Below, one piece after another: positions 33,618 to 46,078 of a stretch of DNA of 64,000 nt (positions are counted from its first letter, which is position 1; each line of letters begins with the position of its first letter). The notes under the pieces are model-generated. The model ran no database searches. It was not told where the DNA came from and saw only the letters and a program-made list of their open reading frames with translations. A program made the translations under genes and the position numbers. Source of the DNA: Quercus robur (lineage: Eukaryota > Streptophyta > Magnoliopsida > Fagales > Fagaceae). The DNA lies in assembly GCF_932294415.1 (NCBI RefSeq), contig NC_065538.1, positions 19,486,667-19,550,666 of the forward strand. The letters are read 5' to 3'.

Positions 33618-36065
33618 CTTATGATTGTTTGGGCTATTGTAGAAATCTATAAACATAAATTTATTTCTAAATAATTTCTTCCAACCACGGCTGAGTTGAT
33701 TTTACATTTGTTGTCTTTTGAGAATTGTATTATTTATCAAAACAATAGGTGTGTGCAGAGACGATGATTCCACCACTATTCTGCATTTTGTGGTGCAAAA
33801 AGGCAATGTTTAAACTAATTTTTTGTATTTGCCACTGCTTAATTGGCAGATACAACTGATTAGGTCAATCTAAGACAACATTTGTCTTGGAGATTTAATT
33901 AAGTTTCTTGATTGATATCTCTAATATAATATGATTTTTTTTCATCCTTTTTTACTTCGTTTCTCCATTATCTGAAGATATATTCTGCCACACTTCGTGC
34001 ATTGGTCAATGGTCAGACCTCCATATGATGATGATGATCATATTAGTGATGAAGATGATGTTGAGAAAGAGCTTGATCTTGATGTAAGGAAAATGTCTAT
34101 CACACCCAGGAACCCATTGAGTTAATGGATTTCGAATGGATTAGATGAACCTAGAGGAATGCCTGCAAGAATCAGACCCTCGACAAGTCCAGAGTCTTTG
34201 TGATGTCAAAGTCCTTTTTGTCTTTGACTCTGCTGGAAGAGATGAAAACAAAGTCTACCTTGCTTGTGCTGAACAGAAGAACATGCTTCTAAATATGACA
34301 TATTATAGCTCAGTTAACCTCAAATGTGTGCTGCTCAGCTGACTGGAAGTAAAAGTTTAGCCAGCCATTACAATTTTGGGCTTTTTATTTGTGATCTATG
34401 ACTTTTTCTTTTCTTCTACTGCGAAGAATTGTAAAATTAATTAAAGAAGCTGATTAGTACATGTCCGATATGAATTTTGAGTTGGTCCATATTGATTGTA
34501 ATAGAAGAAATACAGAGGAGTGGATAACTTCATTGTGATGCATTGGATCTCCAGCTTGTACATTTTTTGTATTTATGATTAGATTTCTTCTTAGGTCTTT
34601 GGGGGCCTTTTTGACATGAGAGTTTGTGGAGCACTTTGTGCTTTACATGTGTCTGGCTTCCCTGGATTCGGGTCATGTTGTATATTTTGAGACACAGCTA
34701 CAACTGTTTAGATTATAAGCGGCATTGTTATACATCTTTAGTCTTTAATTGCAGTGGGTGCTATCATCAGCTGGTGATGTTCTAGTCTTCTTGTGTACTG
34801 TTTTAACAGAATTACTGTCTTAGAAAATTGAACAACCCAACTTGTTGAAAGATTGGTAAAAGCATATAAGCCCAAAATTGAATTTGACAATCATGTTTAC
34901 GAGAAGTTTGAAGTTTGAGAATAGGAGGTGTCTAAGTTAACCAAGAACTGACACATCCAAACATGAAGTGAATCAGCCTGGCATTCAAGTTAATTTTGTT
35001 AAATGTTAAAAAATAATAATAATAAATAAAAAAGAAGAAAAAGAAAAGGCTGAGAATGCTTTTAGTCAAACTGACATTTTCTAATTATAAATTGGGTAAG
35101 ACAATTTCTAATTATAAATTGGATAAGGCTTGAGTCTAATGTTTAGTTGTACTGGATCAGTCAAGATATTGACATATATCCACTTTTGGACATGTGTCAT
35201 CATCTTAATGAGTCAAACACAATTGGACACTAGATCCAAGCTAAGTCCTTACAAATGGGTGAGGCTTGGGTTTAGTATTTAGTTACGTTGGATTAGTTAG
35301 GTTAATGACACCTTATTTAACTTTTACATTTCACATACATTTGGTAATTGTGTACCATACAATAGCTAGGGTTATTTCACACAGTATCGGCATATGGGTT
35401 TCACAGGTATATGGGCCCTATCAATTGGGAAGCATTGCATGCATGTACTAACTGCAGGAGATGTGTATACTTTTATAGTTTTGCACTTTTGCTATCTCTC
35501 TAGTCACCAGACTCGCACAGAATCACCGACTGGCTATTGTTTCTATGTTCCAAGTTCCAACTACTACTTAATCACTGAGATCGTACAACAGTCATATTGT
35601 AATTTACAATAAGTATCGTAAATCAATTTTTATTATTATTTTATTTTAATTAATGTAACGTTTCATAAAATGGTACACAAACATGTTATAAAATGAATTT
35701 TGTTAATACTTTCATAGGGAGAATGTATCTAATGAAAATTGGTTTATGGAGCCCCCGTTGCATTGGTGGGCCCCACAAACTTGTGAGGACCCACATGTTA
35801 TACAGGATGCTAATTTTATTACGGAGTATAAGAAAATGTGCATTTAATTCTCTATTAAACGATGTTTTTATATCTTCTTCCATCTCAAATTGTTGATATA
35901 TTTCAAAATGTAGTCATTTTAAAAAAATTAAGAAATAAAATGTCAGTTTCTTTAAAACCTTTTCCTCTCTCTTCGTGTATATGTGTTAAAAATACTTAGT
36001 ATTCTAAAAAAAAAATATTAAAAAAAATACTATTCTTTCTATAAAGTTTAAATTAATGAGGGTAA
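33618..36065. repeat. Segmental duplication, copy A (flank part)
   Basis: From CTTATGATTGTTTGGGCTAT to about AAATTAATGAGGGT this DNA recurs at 57,474-61,985, more than 90% alike by eye outside insertions. A GA-rich patch (GATGATGATGATCATATTAG near 34,025) and a frame at 34,145-34,342 look gene-like, but the frame is not kept in copy B and matches no family I know. Copy A lacks about 455 bp present at 57,808-58,262 in copy B and lacks the later LINE, TRIM and tandem repeat, so it serves as the empty-site reference. Confidence 0.85.
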
Positions 36066-36350
36066 TTTTGAAAACTTGTACATTTTTAATTGATAAACAA
36101 TGCGTTAAATAATGTTTCCTTAAAAAGTTAGATTAATAAAAAAAACCAATAATTTGGGAGAAAGTTAGTACATTTTAAAAAAAAATTAAAGCAAAATTAT
36201 GTACAAATATCAAGAATATCTCATGTGAGTGATGCAACCACAATATATTTGTAGTGAAAATACAATTTTGGTTCTTACATTTTCGTAATAGTCAATTTGA
36301 TCCATATTATTTTTAACTTGTCATTAATTTGGTCTTACCGTTGACTCACT
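36066..36350. other. AT-rich intergenic DNA
   Basis: No coding signal. In copy B the matching stretch is cut off by an LTR element at 61,986. Confidence 0.4.
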
Positions 36351-36838
36351 AATCAAAATTGACTTTAAGTTGAAAATAACATGAACCAAATTTATTACTA
36401 TCAAAATGTAGGAACCAAATTAATTGTAACCCTAAAATGTAAGGATCAAAATGATATTTGTTGTTATGTTTGCATGTGCAAACCAAATTAATAAATTATT
36501 GATAAATGTTTCTCATTTTGAAAAATGTGCATTACGAATTTACAAATCAAAATATTTATTATTTCGTAACTTATAAGAGACTTATTAACAAGATATATAT
36601 AATCAAAATTAACTGTAAGTTGAAAATAACATGGATCAAATTTACTGCTATCAAAATACAATAACCAAATTGATAGTAACCCTAAAATGTAAGGTCTAAA
36701 ATGATATTTTTTTATTATATTTGTATGTGCAAACCAATAAACTATTGATAAATGTTTTCATTTTGAAAAATGTTTGTTGCGAATTTACATCTCATAATAA
36801 ATATTTATTATTTCCTAACTATAAGAGACTTATTAACA

Positions 36839-36845
<7 letters not shown>
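36351..36845. repeat. 250-bp tandem duplication
   Basis: AATCAAAATT-ACT-TAAGTTG starts at 36,351 and again at 36,601. Both units run through AACCCTAAAATGTAAGG, TTGATAAATGTTT and TTATAAGAGACTTATTAACA and end in an AT dinucleotide run (about 36,840-36,870). Similarity is high, but with enough differences to be old. Confidence 0.85.
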
Positions 36846-36872
<27 letters not shown>

Positions 36873-36877
36873 TACAA

Positions 36878-38148
36878 GAGATGGGTTCAAGTTACACCTG
36901 GTGTAACGTGTAACTCTAAAGAGTTACACATTTTTTTAAACCATTGGATTTAAGTAGCTCTAACGGTAAAAAAAGACACTCATTAATGATAATATTTAGA
37001 TTAGGATTTCATTAATTATTCTTTATTTATTACATTCCATACCTATCTCTAAACCTAAAAAAAAAGTATACGTCTCTCTCTCTTTCTCCTCCACTATTGG
37101 TTTCTCTCTCTTTCTTTCTCCTTCACTGCTCTTCCACCTCCATGGCCAGGTTGCCGGCAGAAAGAAAAAAAAAAAAAAGCTGCAGCCACTAGACGCACAA
37201 TTGGAATTTCTAATCACCAGATTCACCACACTTTGCTTGGGCCTTTGGTTTATTTAAAAGGAACTGATAATTTCACATATTTTGTAGCCTATAAGGCCCA
37301 TACGCGACTGAACTAGTGCTCCATATATGATTATTGGAATGTAAACTCGTCCACTACAAAATTTTGAAGATGATCAGTACTAATGCGAATACCGCAATAC
37401 CAAGTTACTAACTAAATTGACTAACATTTTCACCAAAAAAAAAAAAAAAACTAAATTGACTAACATATTGGTCCATAAAATTTTTCTCCTGCATGTGCTT
37501 TTGCTATGTTTCCTTTTGTAATTAAGCAAAATTGAAAAGAATATCCAGAGCCTAGACCAGTAGTTTTTGCTTGTTAGGTGACAGATCCACCAAGTCCTTT
37601 TCAGTGTAACACTAAATTAAGTCGTTATTTGAGTTGTTATACTAGATATGTCACACTTTCCCAACCTTTTTATTTTTATTTTTTGGGTTGTTGAAGTCTG
37701 AATTCTGAACAAACAAATATAAGAACAAAACCTTTTGGGGGAATAATACATTTAATAATAAGGTTTAACTTTTTATTAGATGGACCATAAAATACATTTA
37801 ATAATAGGGTTTTATTTTTTATTTGTTCATGTTGATGAGGCAAGGAGCATGCTGGTGAGATTGGAATTAAGAGAAAGGCAGTGGAATTGATTTGGGGAAA
37901 ATCAATGGAGGAGAAAGAGAGAGAAGAGAAAAATGTGAATCATGGAGGAGAGAGAAAAAAACATAGACCATTTTTTTGGGTTTAGAGATAGGTATAGAAT
38001 GCAATAAATAAGGGATAATTAATGAAATACTAATCAGAATATTAATATTAATGAGTGTATTTTTTGACCGTTGGATTTACTTAAATCCAATGGTTTAGAA
38101 AAGGTGTAACTCTTTAGAGTTACACCAGGTATAACTTGAACCCATCTC
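36878..38148. mobile_element. Non-coding long-TIR Mutator-like element
   Basis: Both ends begin GAGATGGGTTCAAGTTA-ACC and stay inverted copies for about 190-200 bp, through AAACCATTGGATTTAAGTA, CACTCATTAAT, TTTCATTAATTAT and ACCTATCTCTAAACC. The flanks carry a perfect 9-bp duplication ATCCTACAA (36,869-36,877 and 38,149-38,157), which points to Mutator. The 1.27-kb element has no transposase frame. CT-rich tracts sit just inside the TIRs. Its TIRs are unrelated to those of the 14.4-kb MULE, so another transposase would be needed to move it. Confidence 0.88.
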
Positions 38149-38157
38149 ATCCTACAA

Positions 38158-39610
38158 ATGATTAATTTGATTATTACTGCAGTTATTTTTAATAAAATTA
38201 ATGGTCCAAATTTTGCAGGCAGAGAGAAGCAAAAAGCACTGTTAGACACATTATTTATTGGGCTGAACTGTATGGTCCAATAAATTTGTATTGAAAACAA
38301 GTGCCACAAAATATTGAACTCAAATAAAAACACAAATATTAGCAAAAACCCCAATTTAAACGTATATATCGTCCAATACATCAAATTAATTTGACACAAT
38401 ACGATCTATATGATACACATATATATGTGTTATACGATTCGTAAGCATATTCAATATAGACGATACAATATTTTTTGGCTCAATTCAGCACATATTTAAT
38501 GATAAGAATCACCATTGTGTCCAATACTAACAACTTTACTCATACTTATAAACAAGCCACCTTCTTGCATAACCTACGGTTTAGTTTCATGAAGATAGGC
38601 TTTCATTTTTTTTTTTTTTTTTCCCTTGGAATTCCTGTAGCCAATGATTTCCCGAGAAAGTACATTTATACTTCTTAATTACTATTGTTATTTTTTTTTT
38701 TTTGCATCTTAGGGTTTCAAGCATATATGCAACATTTAATCAATCCTTAAAAAAAAATTTCTCACATAAGATAATTTCCTTTGAAGATTAGCCTTCCCAG
38801 GGAAAATAACAGACAGTACACTATTTTGATTATTAGACTCCATTTTGATTGTGATGCTTGGAGACTATAGATGGTATGACATCATAAACCTTCAAAGATA
38901 AATCTTAGCACACCTAAATTTAATTGTTTTTTCCTCTCTAGAAAATTACTCTATCAAAAAAAATTTTCACATGGTAGACTAAAACACATTTTCTTACACT
39001 TACAATAAAAGTACAACACATTTTCCTACACTATTAGTAAACCTCATATTTGATATTTCAGTTTATTATACAAATGGAATCTTTGGTGGTTGCTAAGAGT
39101 CTTATGATTTAATGATATTATCCAGTTCTCTCCACGAAGAACACGGATTTAATCTCCCTACCCCACAAATTGTCAAGGGAAAAAGAAAAAAAAGAAATCC
39201 CTGATTACTAGAGTTTTAAATGCAATCCTAAACAAGTGTGGTCTTCACTTGAGAAGAGTAAGAAAAGAGGAATATTGTAACATTGCCTCAATCATGAAAT
39301 ATAGTTGGTATCCTTATTTGTTATATAGGTCAAGCAATTGGCTAAAGAGAAGTCCACAGCATATATGTTAAAAAAAATTAATTGAGTTTGGATCCTAAAC
39401 GGAAGGGATCCAGCTGAAAATGTATACATAATCAATGTATAGACAAAATAAAATAAAAAAATAAAAAATAAAAAAGTATAGAAATCCCACTCAATTGGAG
39501 AAATTGGGATCAAAGATAGTTCACACCACCCCCCCCCCCCCCAAAAAAAAAAAAAAAAAAGGAAAAAAGAAGAAGCAAATTATTGAAAGAAAATATGTAA
39601 GCCAATTTCA
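38158..39610. other. Intergenic DNA
   Basis: No gene recognised. It contains T runs near 38,607 and 38,690 and a C14-A18 homopolymer junction at 39,529-39,560. Confidence 0.45.
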
Positions 39611-42600
39611 TAATAATTGAGAATTTATTGTTATGAACCAATATGTACAGCCTCTACAGCATCATCTACAATATCATCAGACTCATCAACTATCATCTCA
39701 TTTTTAAAAAGCAGTTTTAAGTATGGAAGAACCTTTGGAAGTACTGGCAAATCTGCTATATTAACATATTAACACTCATCATGTCAAATGCAATGCAAGT
39801 CTTATGCATGTGTCTCATCAAATATTGGAATTTTTGGATATCTCTGGCTGAAGTGGGTAAGGATAATGCGGTACACCCCAGCAGAGTCCCCAACTTCTAT
39901 TGCTTCCATTGTTGTGCTATGGTTTCTTGCTATAGCCTCATCCACCATGCCATCCTCAAAAGTAGCCTGCAACATTGACAAGGACAATTAGTCAATTACA
40001 GTCTATAACAATAATTTTACCTTGAACATGCTGATTAATAATTCAACACCTACAAGAAAAGTCAAAACAAGCATGAAAAAGTTACACATTCATCTGATTT
40101 GCCACTGAACAGTGTATAAACGACTTCATCTATAATGGAAGTATAATTATACCATGCTTCAAAATGCACCTTGTCTGGGATTTTTTTAATAAGTAAAATG
40201 TACCATACATGGGAATTTGATTTAGAATTTATATCTGATTGGACCGTGCCTGCTTGGCAACAGTTTTTTCTTTTAATTTTTTTAGCTTAATTGCTTATGG
40301 ATAGCTTTTTAAAGTATCACTTCTTCTGGGTACAACTATAACTTACTTTCAAAAAAAATAAGCAAATAAGCTTTTAGCAAAAAAGTTACATCCAACCGCA
40401 TTGAAATAATTTAATTTTAATCCTTTTCATCAATACATTGCCACTGAACATCTTGGAGCAGACCCATAAAAAATAGTATAAAATAAATAAAAAGAAGGAA
40501 AAGGGAGAGATAAGGAGGGGGAGGGGGGAAGAGAGAGAGAAACAAAGCATCTTCTCAGGACCTTTCAAACAATTATAATCATAAATATCATTAAATTTTA
40601 TTCAATATTATTCTAATTTTATTTTTGAAGCTTCAACATATCTTTTATTTTTTTATAATTCAATAGTTACAATAAGAGGGACAAGGGGATTTAAACCTTG
40701 ATTCTCCTAGTAAAGGAGGGTAGGTTATTGCCACTAAGCTACAAGACTATAGGCAAAAAGGGAAGAAAATTGGTGTATAACAATCTCAGATTGCATCATG
40801 TTATCGAGGGAAGAAAACAATTTCTGTAAACTATAATGATAAACCGGGAAAAAAATCAGTGATAACTTGCCTCATGTATAAGAACTGTTGCACCATGGGA
40901 TGCTTCTATCAATTCTGGGCAGGGCCTGGTGTCGCCTGAGTACACAATCTTCCACCCTGGTATCACTTTTCCAACGCTATTGATTCTCTTTGCTGCCTTC
41001 AATGCAACACCAAATGCCTGTGGACAGTGCACGACGGGAAAACTAACCAAGGCCTCTAAACCAGCTTCCCTTAGTGCTTTCTTCAAGGTCTTCAGGATTG
41101 GCAAAGCCATCCTATTATCAACTGGACTACCTGGTCTCTTCCAATAGCTCTGCATTTGGGATCCTCTAGCAAACAGAGTACAATCAATGTTCTGTCCTGT
41201 TGGGCCATCTAAAATTTTATTGGTCATATCCTCAACCATGGCTCTTCAACAAAAACTTTACTATCTTGCAAGGAAGTTATCTCCTCTGTCTCTCTGGACC
41301 CGTGCCAGAACTGACTGACACATTGGGCAGCATCTACAATCTCTGGAATCTCTGTCACTAACTCATCAATGATTTCTGTGGGAGTCGCTGAATTTGGAAT
41401 ACCAGATCTATCCAACCCAAGGTGCTCATAAGGACGCAAAGTGAACTGTTCAACATACAGAAGAAAAAATGCCATCATTATATGGCGTGCGTCTATAAAA
41501 GATCAGAAAAATCAAGAGCCTCATAATATATCTTTAACGCATGCCTTCTGGAACCCACCATGATATTTTCGCGATCTGACTTCACTGAATTTCCGAGTTG
41601 CAGTTCACGATACTTTGGGTCAGGTTTAAGACCAAGAGACATAGATTTGGCTGGGTCAAATTTCCCCTTAATCTCAGGCAATTCACAGACATATCACCAG
41701 GCTTCATTATAGACCCTGTTTTTCCATTTGGATCCATTCTCACATCTAGACCCCTTTCTGAAGGATTCTGCATGACAGGTTCTTCATTCAAGTGTGGAGA
41801 CCCATCCAAGCAACTTGGTCGTAGGAGAATGGCTGATATCTTGACAACCTCATCATCAATGAGAACAATGGGTTCCTGAAACTGACTTGAATCAGGCATA
41901 GAAGCAGTATCAGAACTTAACATGGGCCCAAAGCTTCGAGTGTGAACCATGGCAGCATTTGGGATGAAAGACTTCATGGCATCAACTAGATACTTAAGAT
42001 CTGATGGACCCCAAACATTGACCTTCAAAACAACAGAAACTCTTATTAGAAATAATATAAGATAGAATTGCAAATCAACATTTTACAAATTAACTGGAGA
42101 GACAATATATATATATATATATATATTTTTTGATCTGATACTCACAGACATTCCTTCGTCTCCCATGCCAGCCAAAGTCAATAGTAAACCTGTGGAGTTA
42201 AATTGAGCAATTCAGTGGCCTGAAGAACTCTCACTTGAATTACTATTCAGACATTTAGACACACTACAGATGTTTATATACTACAAACTAAAACATTTTC
42301 TTTGGTTATAATCCGAAATTGAAATACAGTTAATGATCACAGAGACATCATTGCTGATCTATCAAGATACAAACCTGGAAGACCACGCGCAGTCTCTGAG
42401 CAGACTCGAGAGAGAAATATGTGATCTATCTGAAGAAAGATACAAAACATTAATGTCTTCCCACATGCAGGAAATATCTGATTTATCATTTTTATTAACA
42501 GAAGTTGGAAAAAAAACTTTATATATATGTATTTACACAGTAAAGAGTGAAGTTTCCAGACATCTCATACCTTTGATAACTTAATCTAATGCTCTGTGCA

Positions 42601-42615
42601 AAATCGTTGCAATCC
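39611..42615 (-). pseudogene. Decayed long-form tRNase Z (tRNA 3'-end endonuclease) gene
   Basis: Recognisable exons in order: 42,571-42,615 (GLQRFCTEH), 42,375-42,429 (IDHIFLSRVCSETARGLP), 42,146-42,189 (LLLTLAGMGDEGMS), about 42,022 down (VNVWGPSDLKYLVDAMKSFI), about 41,680-41,520 (PEIKGKFDPAKSMSLGLKPD), 41,460-41,235 (QFTLRPYEHLGLDRSGIP), 41,220-40,870 (FPVVHCPQAFGVALKAAKRI, IVYSGDTRPCPELIEAS), and the end near 39,980 (ATFEDGMVDEAIARNH, RIILTHFSQRYPKIP). The family cuts pre-tRNA 3' trailers. Here the 5' exons are absent, an in-frame TAG lies in the first exon, the stretch with the HxHxDH metal site is missing near 41,230, and a 2-bp loss near 39,810 and an 8-bp repeat near 39,770 shift the end. 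One intron starts GC (GAG|GCAAGT at 40,870). It is almost surely non-functional. Confidence 0.88.
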
Positions 42616-44601
42616 CTGCAATGAGAATAATAAATTAAGATAAATAAACAAATAAATAAATTCCATAGGTTTATACAAGTTTTTTTTTTTTTTGGGGGGG
42701 GGGGGGGGGGGTGGGGGGGGGACTATGCCTTGAATTAGATATGAGCATCAAATTAAGTTCAGTTTCATTTCTAAATTTTGATTAAAAAATAAAAATTCAG
42801 TTTCAATAAACACTCGACAATGACAAACCAGTATTTTAGAATCCACGTGTTCATCTTAGATTAGACTCTAATTGAATTCCAATTTGAAATCTAACTGGAT
42901 TTTCTCTCAACTTCACCTATTAATATATATATAGATATTGATTAGTTTCAAATTCCTTTAACTCTTTGTTAATAGAGTTTTAGTTGGAATATAATTTATA
43001 ATTTCTTAAAATTTTAAAAACAAAGTTTTACTTTACCTAATTCATATAATATAAGATAAATAAAATTATAGTTAGAGTAGAATTTTATAAATTCTTGAGG
43101 GATCAACATTATAGTTTTGCCAATGAGTTAACTCTGAGATGACAAGGGAACTAATATATGTAACTTAAAGCAGTCACATCAATCTCAATATTCGTATTCA
43201 ATATGCTCATTAGTTTAAATCAAAAAAAAAAAAAAAAAAAAAACTCAAACCTTTTTCCGTTTTTAGCTACTTCATATTCTCAAGTACATACACTAGGCTC
43301 TTTTACTCTTTCTCCAATTTATTTAAATATTATTAAAATTTAACTATTTTTTTTCTGGGCATGTTTGGATGGTGAGAGGGAAAAGAAAATCATAGAATGC
43401 TTTTCTCAACAAGGTCTCAAATCATCAACCAAGAACAAAATGAGCCAAGCCAAAGCCCAGAGCAGAGAACCAGGACTAAAGCTAGTTAAGAAGATACCCA
43501 TTGAGTCTTCCCTTGAGAAACCCACACTAGGGCCTCAAAGAGAAGATGAGAATACCGACCCTCTTGTACGAAGCAGCAAAGCAAGCTTGTGTAGCTCTCT
43601 TGAACTGGTTGGGGAGCTCTGGTGGAGAGATTGAAGTAGACGTTAGGCACTAGCATTAGCATTAGCCTTAACAAAACCTCATTTTAGCAAAAATTTGGCT
43701 AAACTCAACCAAAAACACCCCTGCATTAGCCTCAACAAGTTGTCCAATTTTCTTTTTTAATCTATGAAGTATGAACAAAGCTAATTTTTTTTATTTGTTG
43801 TACAATAAAGGAAATATGAGAGTAAAATTAGACTTGAATTACTTATTTTCTAATGGTCATCCACCACGTCATATGATTTCCAATACTGAATACATATATC
43901 TCCCTTTGTTCTTTGTCTCTCAGTGCTTCTCCATTGCTATTTGTCTCTTACAATGAGATTTGAGAATATATTGGAAATGGGAGAGACTGTAGGGGACAAG
44001 GCATTAACTTGGGTGGCTACATTTCTACCCTTAATAAATAGGATGGATTGCTAACAAGCTGCTTAATGCGGATAATGAACAAGGGCATGCAAGAGATATT
44101 GCCTACCTTTTGTAATTAGGGTGGGTGGCTGAAAAGTCAGTCATGTGAAAATAAACAGAGAGATATATTTAACATTATTGTTTTCATTTGTTCTGTGAGA
44201 CTCTCTTACAAAGTGTGAAATAAGGGGCTAACAATTGATTGACGTGATGAGCAACATTAGAGATATTAGGTCTCCAATATCTCTCCAATGGCTAGGATTG
44301 AGAATTGAAAAAAACAACTTTCAAATTGAATAAAAAAAAATGAGCAAATAAAAAAGTGAAAGTGGTAAAAAGTTTTTAAGAGTAGGGAGGGGGTAATTGC
44401 ATTAGGTGTGGTACCACATCCGATCTTGATCCCAACTAATAGTAAGACATCTAACTACTCTTGAAATAGTGTGGCATGAGTAGCTCACTGTCAAGGAGGA
44501 GTGAGTCATGTATTAGTCTTGATAGGAGTTTCAACAATCTTACTACATACAAGAGATTTTTATGAGAAAAGAAATTTTTAAGGCATACTTAGCCTATGTT
44601 A
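42616..44601. other. Intergenic DNA
   Basis: I searched here for the missing 5' exons of the tRNase Z gene and found none. It holds a T-run/G-run junction at 42,680-42,721 and an A run at about 43,221-43,243. The frame at 43,365-43,634 (SQAKAQSREPGLKLVKKIPI) matches no family I recognise. Confidence 0.45.
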
Positions 44602-45108
44602 GAGCATCTCTAACAAACTCTCTAAACCCAAAATCCTCTTTAACTTGGAGAGTAAACCCACAAAATGTTACTCTAACGGACTCTTTAAGTTATTGTTCCT
44701 TAGCAAAAAATCATTTGCTAATGAACAATAACTCTCTTGGTCTGATGACCTACTGTTCATTAGCAAAAGGATTAACTAGAATAAAAAATTCAACTAACCT
44801 ATTAAAATATTCAATTTTTTTCTCAACATTCACAATGGCTAACAACTTGACCCAATTCCTCTCTCTCTCAAATGTCTCTAAACTCAAGAGAAGACACAAT
44901 CCAAACACAAACGAAAGCACAAAACATAAACTTAAAACTAATCAAATAAATAAAGAAGACACAAGCCGATCTAACCTATTTGGGCAACGTGTCCTTTCAG
45001 CTATAGGTAGGAGACGGAAGCGGGGTGGAGTGAATGACTTAGCTTTGCACGGTGAACGCCGATTTCCGTTGGCTTGAGTCCTCTGAGTGACTCTCTTTTC
45101 AAATTTTG

Positions 45109-45143
<35 letters not shown>

Positions 45144-45340
45144 AAATAAATTTGTGGTCCTTGTGTTTTTGAGTGAAAATGTGTGATCTTTTAAATATTA
45201 TTTCTTTCTCAAAAAAACGGAATAAAAAAATGATAGAGAATTTATTAGAAAGTGTATTTGAAAATGTAGGTATACAAAAGGTAAAAGCTACTGTTTACTC
45301 GTTAAATAATACAAAAACATAGAGAGCGCTAAAAATGCTC
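44602..45340. mobile_element. PIF/Harbinger-like non-autonomous element
   Basis: The ends are inverted copies over about 23 bp (GAGCATCTCTAACAAACTCT and, reversed, GAGCATTTTTAGCGCTCTCT). They are flanked by TTA on both sides (44,599-44,601 and 45,341-45,343), the usual PIF/Harbinger target. The 739-bp interior has a CT dinucleotide run near 45,115-45,138 and a frame ending ...RRRKRGGVNDLALHGERRFP that I take as chance. Confidence 0.6.
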
Positions 45341-45343
45341 TTA

Positions 45344-46078
45344 GATAACCATTACTATCAATAGTGAAATTGAATTTAACATCAAACCCATCCGAATCTG
45401 ATCGAGACATACCCAAAACAAGTCCAATCCACTGGCAGCTAGACTCAGCCATGCCCAACTAAGAAAGGATAAGTGAAATTAGAACAAAAGTGATTCTAAC
45501 ATGATGTTGAGTTGGAATTTTTATTGACATGATAAATTTGGATTAGGCCAACTCCTACACATGGCAGGTATCGTAGGTTGAGAGATTACTAGTAATATTG
45601 TCCCGATGGTATTTCTTCAACTCTAGTTTTAAATGCATGTTATATGATTTGGCAAGTCCAGAAACACCAGCAGCGAGTAATTGGTAAGCTATAGTTCATA
45701 AGAGTGTTACTTAAAGTAACTGGTAGTAATTATTGCAGCAGAGTGCAGTTGAAATCAAATACTGGGTTGTGAATGGATATACCGTGGTTGCTAAAATGCT
45801 AAATTTAAGCCCTACACAAATGAGACATATGAGAAGCCACGTATTGATCTAAATTAAAAAACTGGGATCATTTTCAATAAATTTCTGACAAAATTTGTTA
45901 TTTGTGATGCTGGCTGTCCCAGCAAGATTTTTGAAGTATTGTACTGACTTGCTGTAATATTTTCTTTGAAATATAATTTGCTAATTCCTCAGGGGCGAAA
46001 AAACTGGCAAAATAATATAATTGCCATTCAAAAAATATAACAGATAACATTGTATAGGAAAGCGATAAATGTTTCCAG
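45344..46078. other. Region 3' of the SDA1 gene
   Basis: AT-rich with no coding signal. The part next to 46,079 should hold the SDA1 3' UTR on the minus strand. Confidence 0.4.

Noticed and set aside
34145-34342. Frame of 65 codons in the duplicated block as a small gene
   Set aside because: The matching stretch of copy B (near 58.45 kb) does not keep the frame and no family similarity is seen.
43365-43634. Candidate missing N-terminal exon of the tRNase Z gene
   Set aside because: It is on the other strand and its translation does not match the family's N-terminal region.
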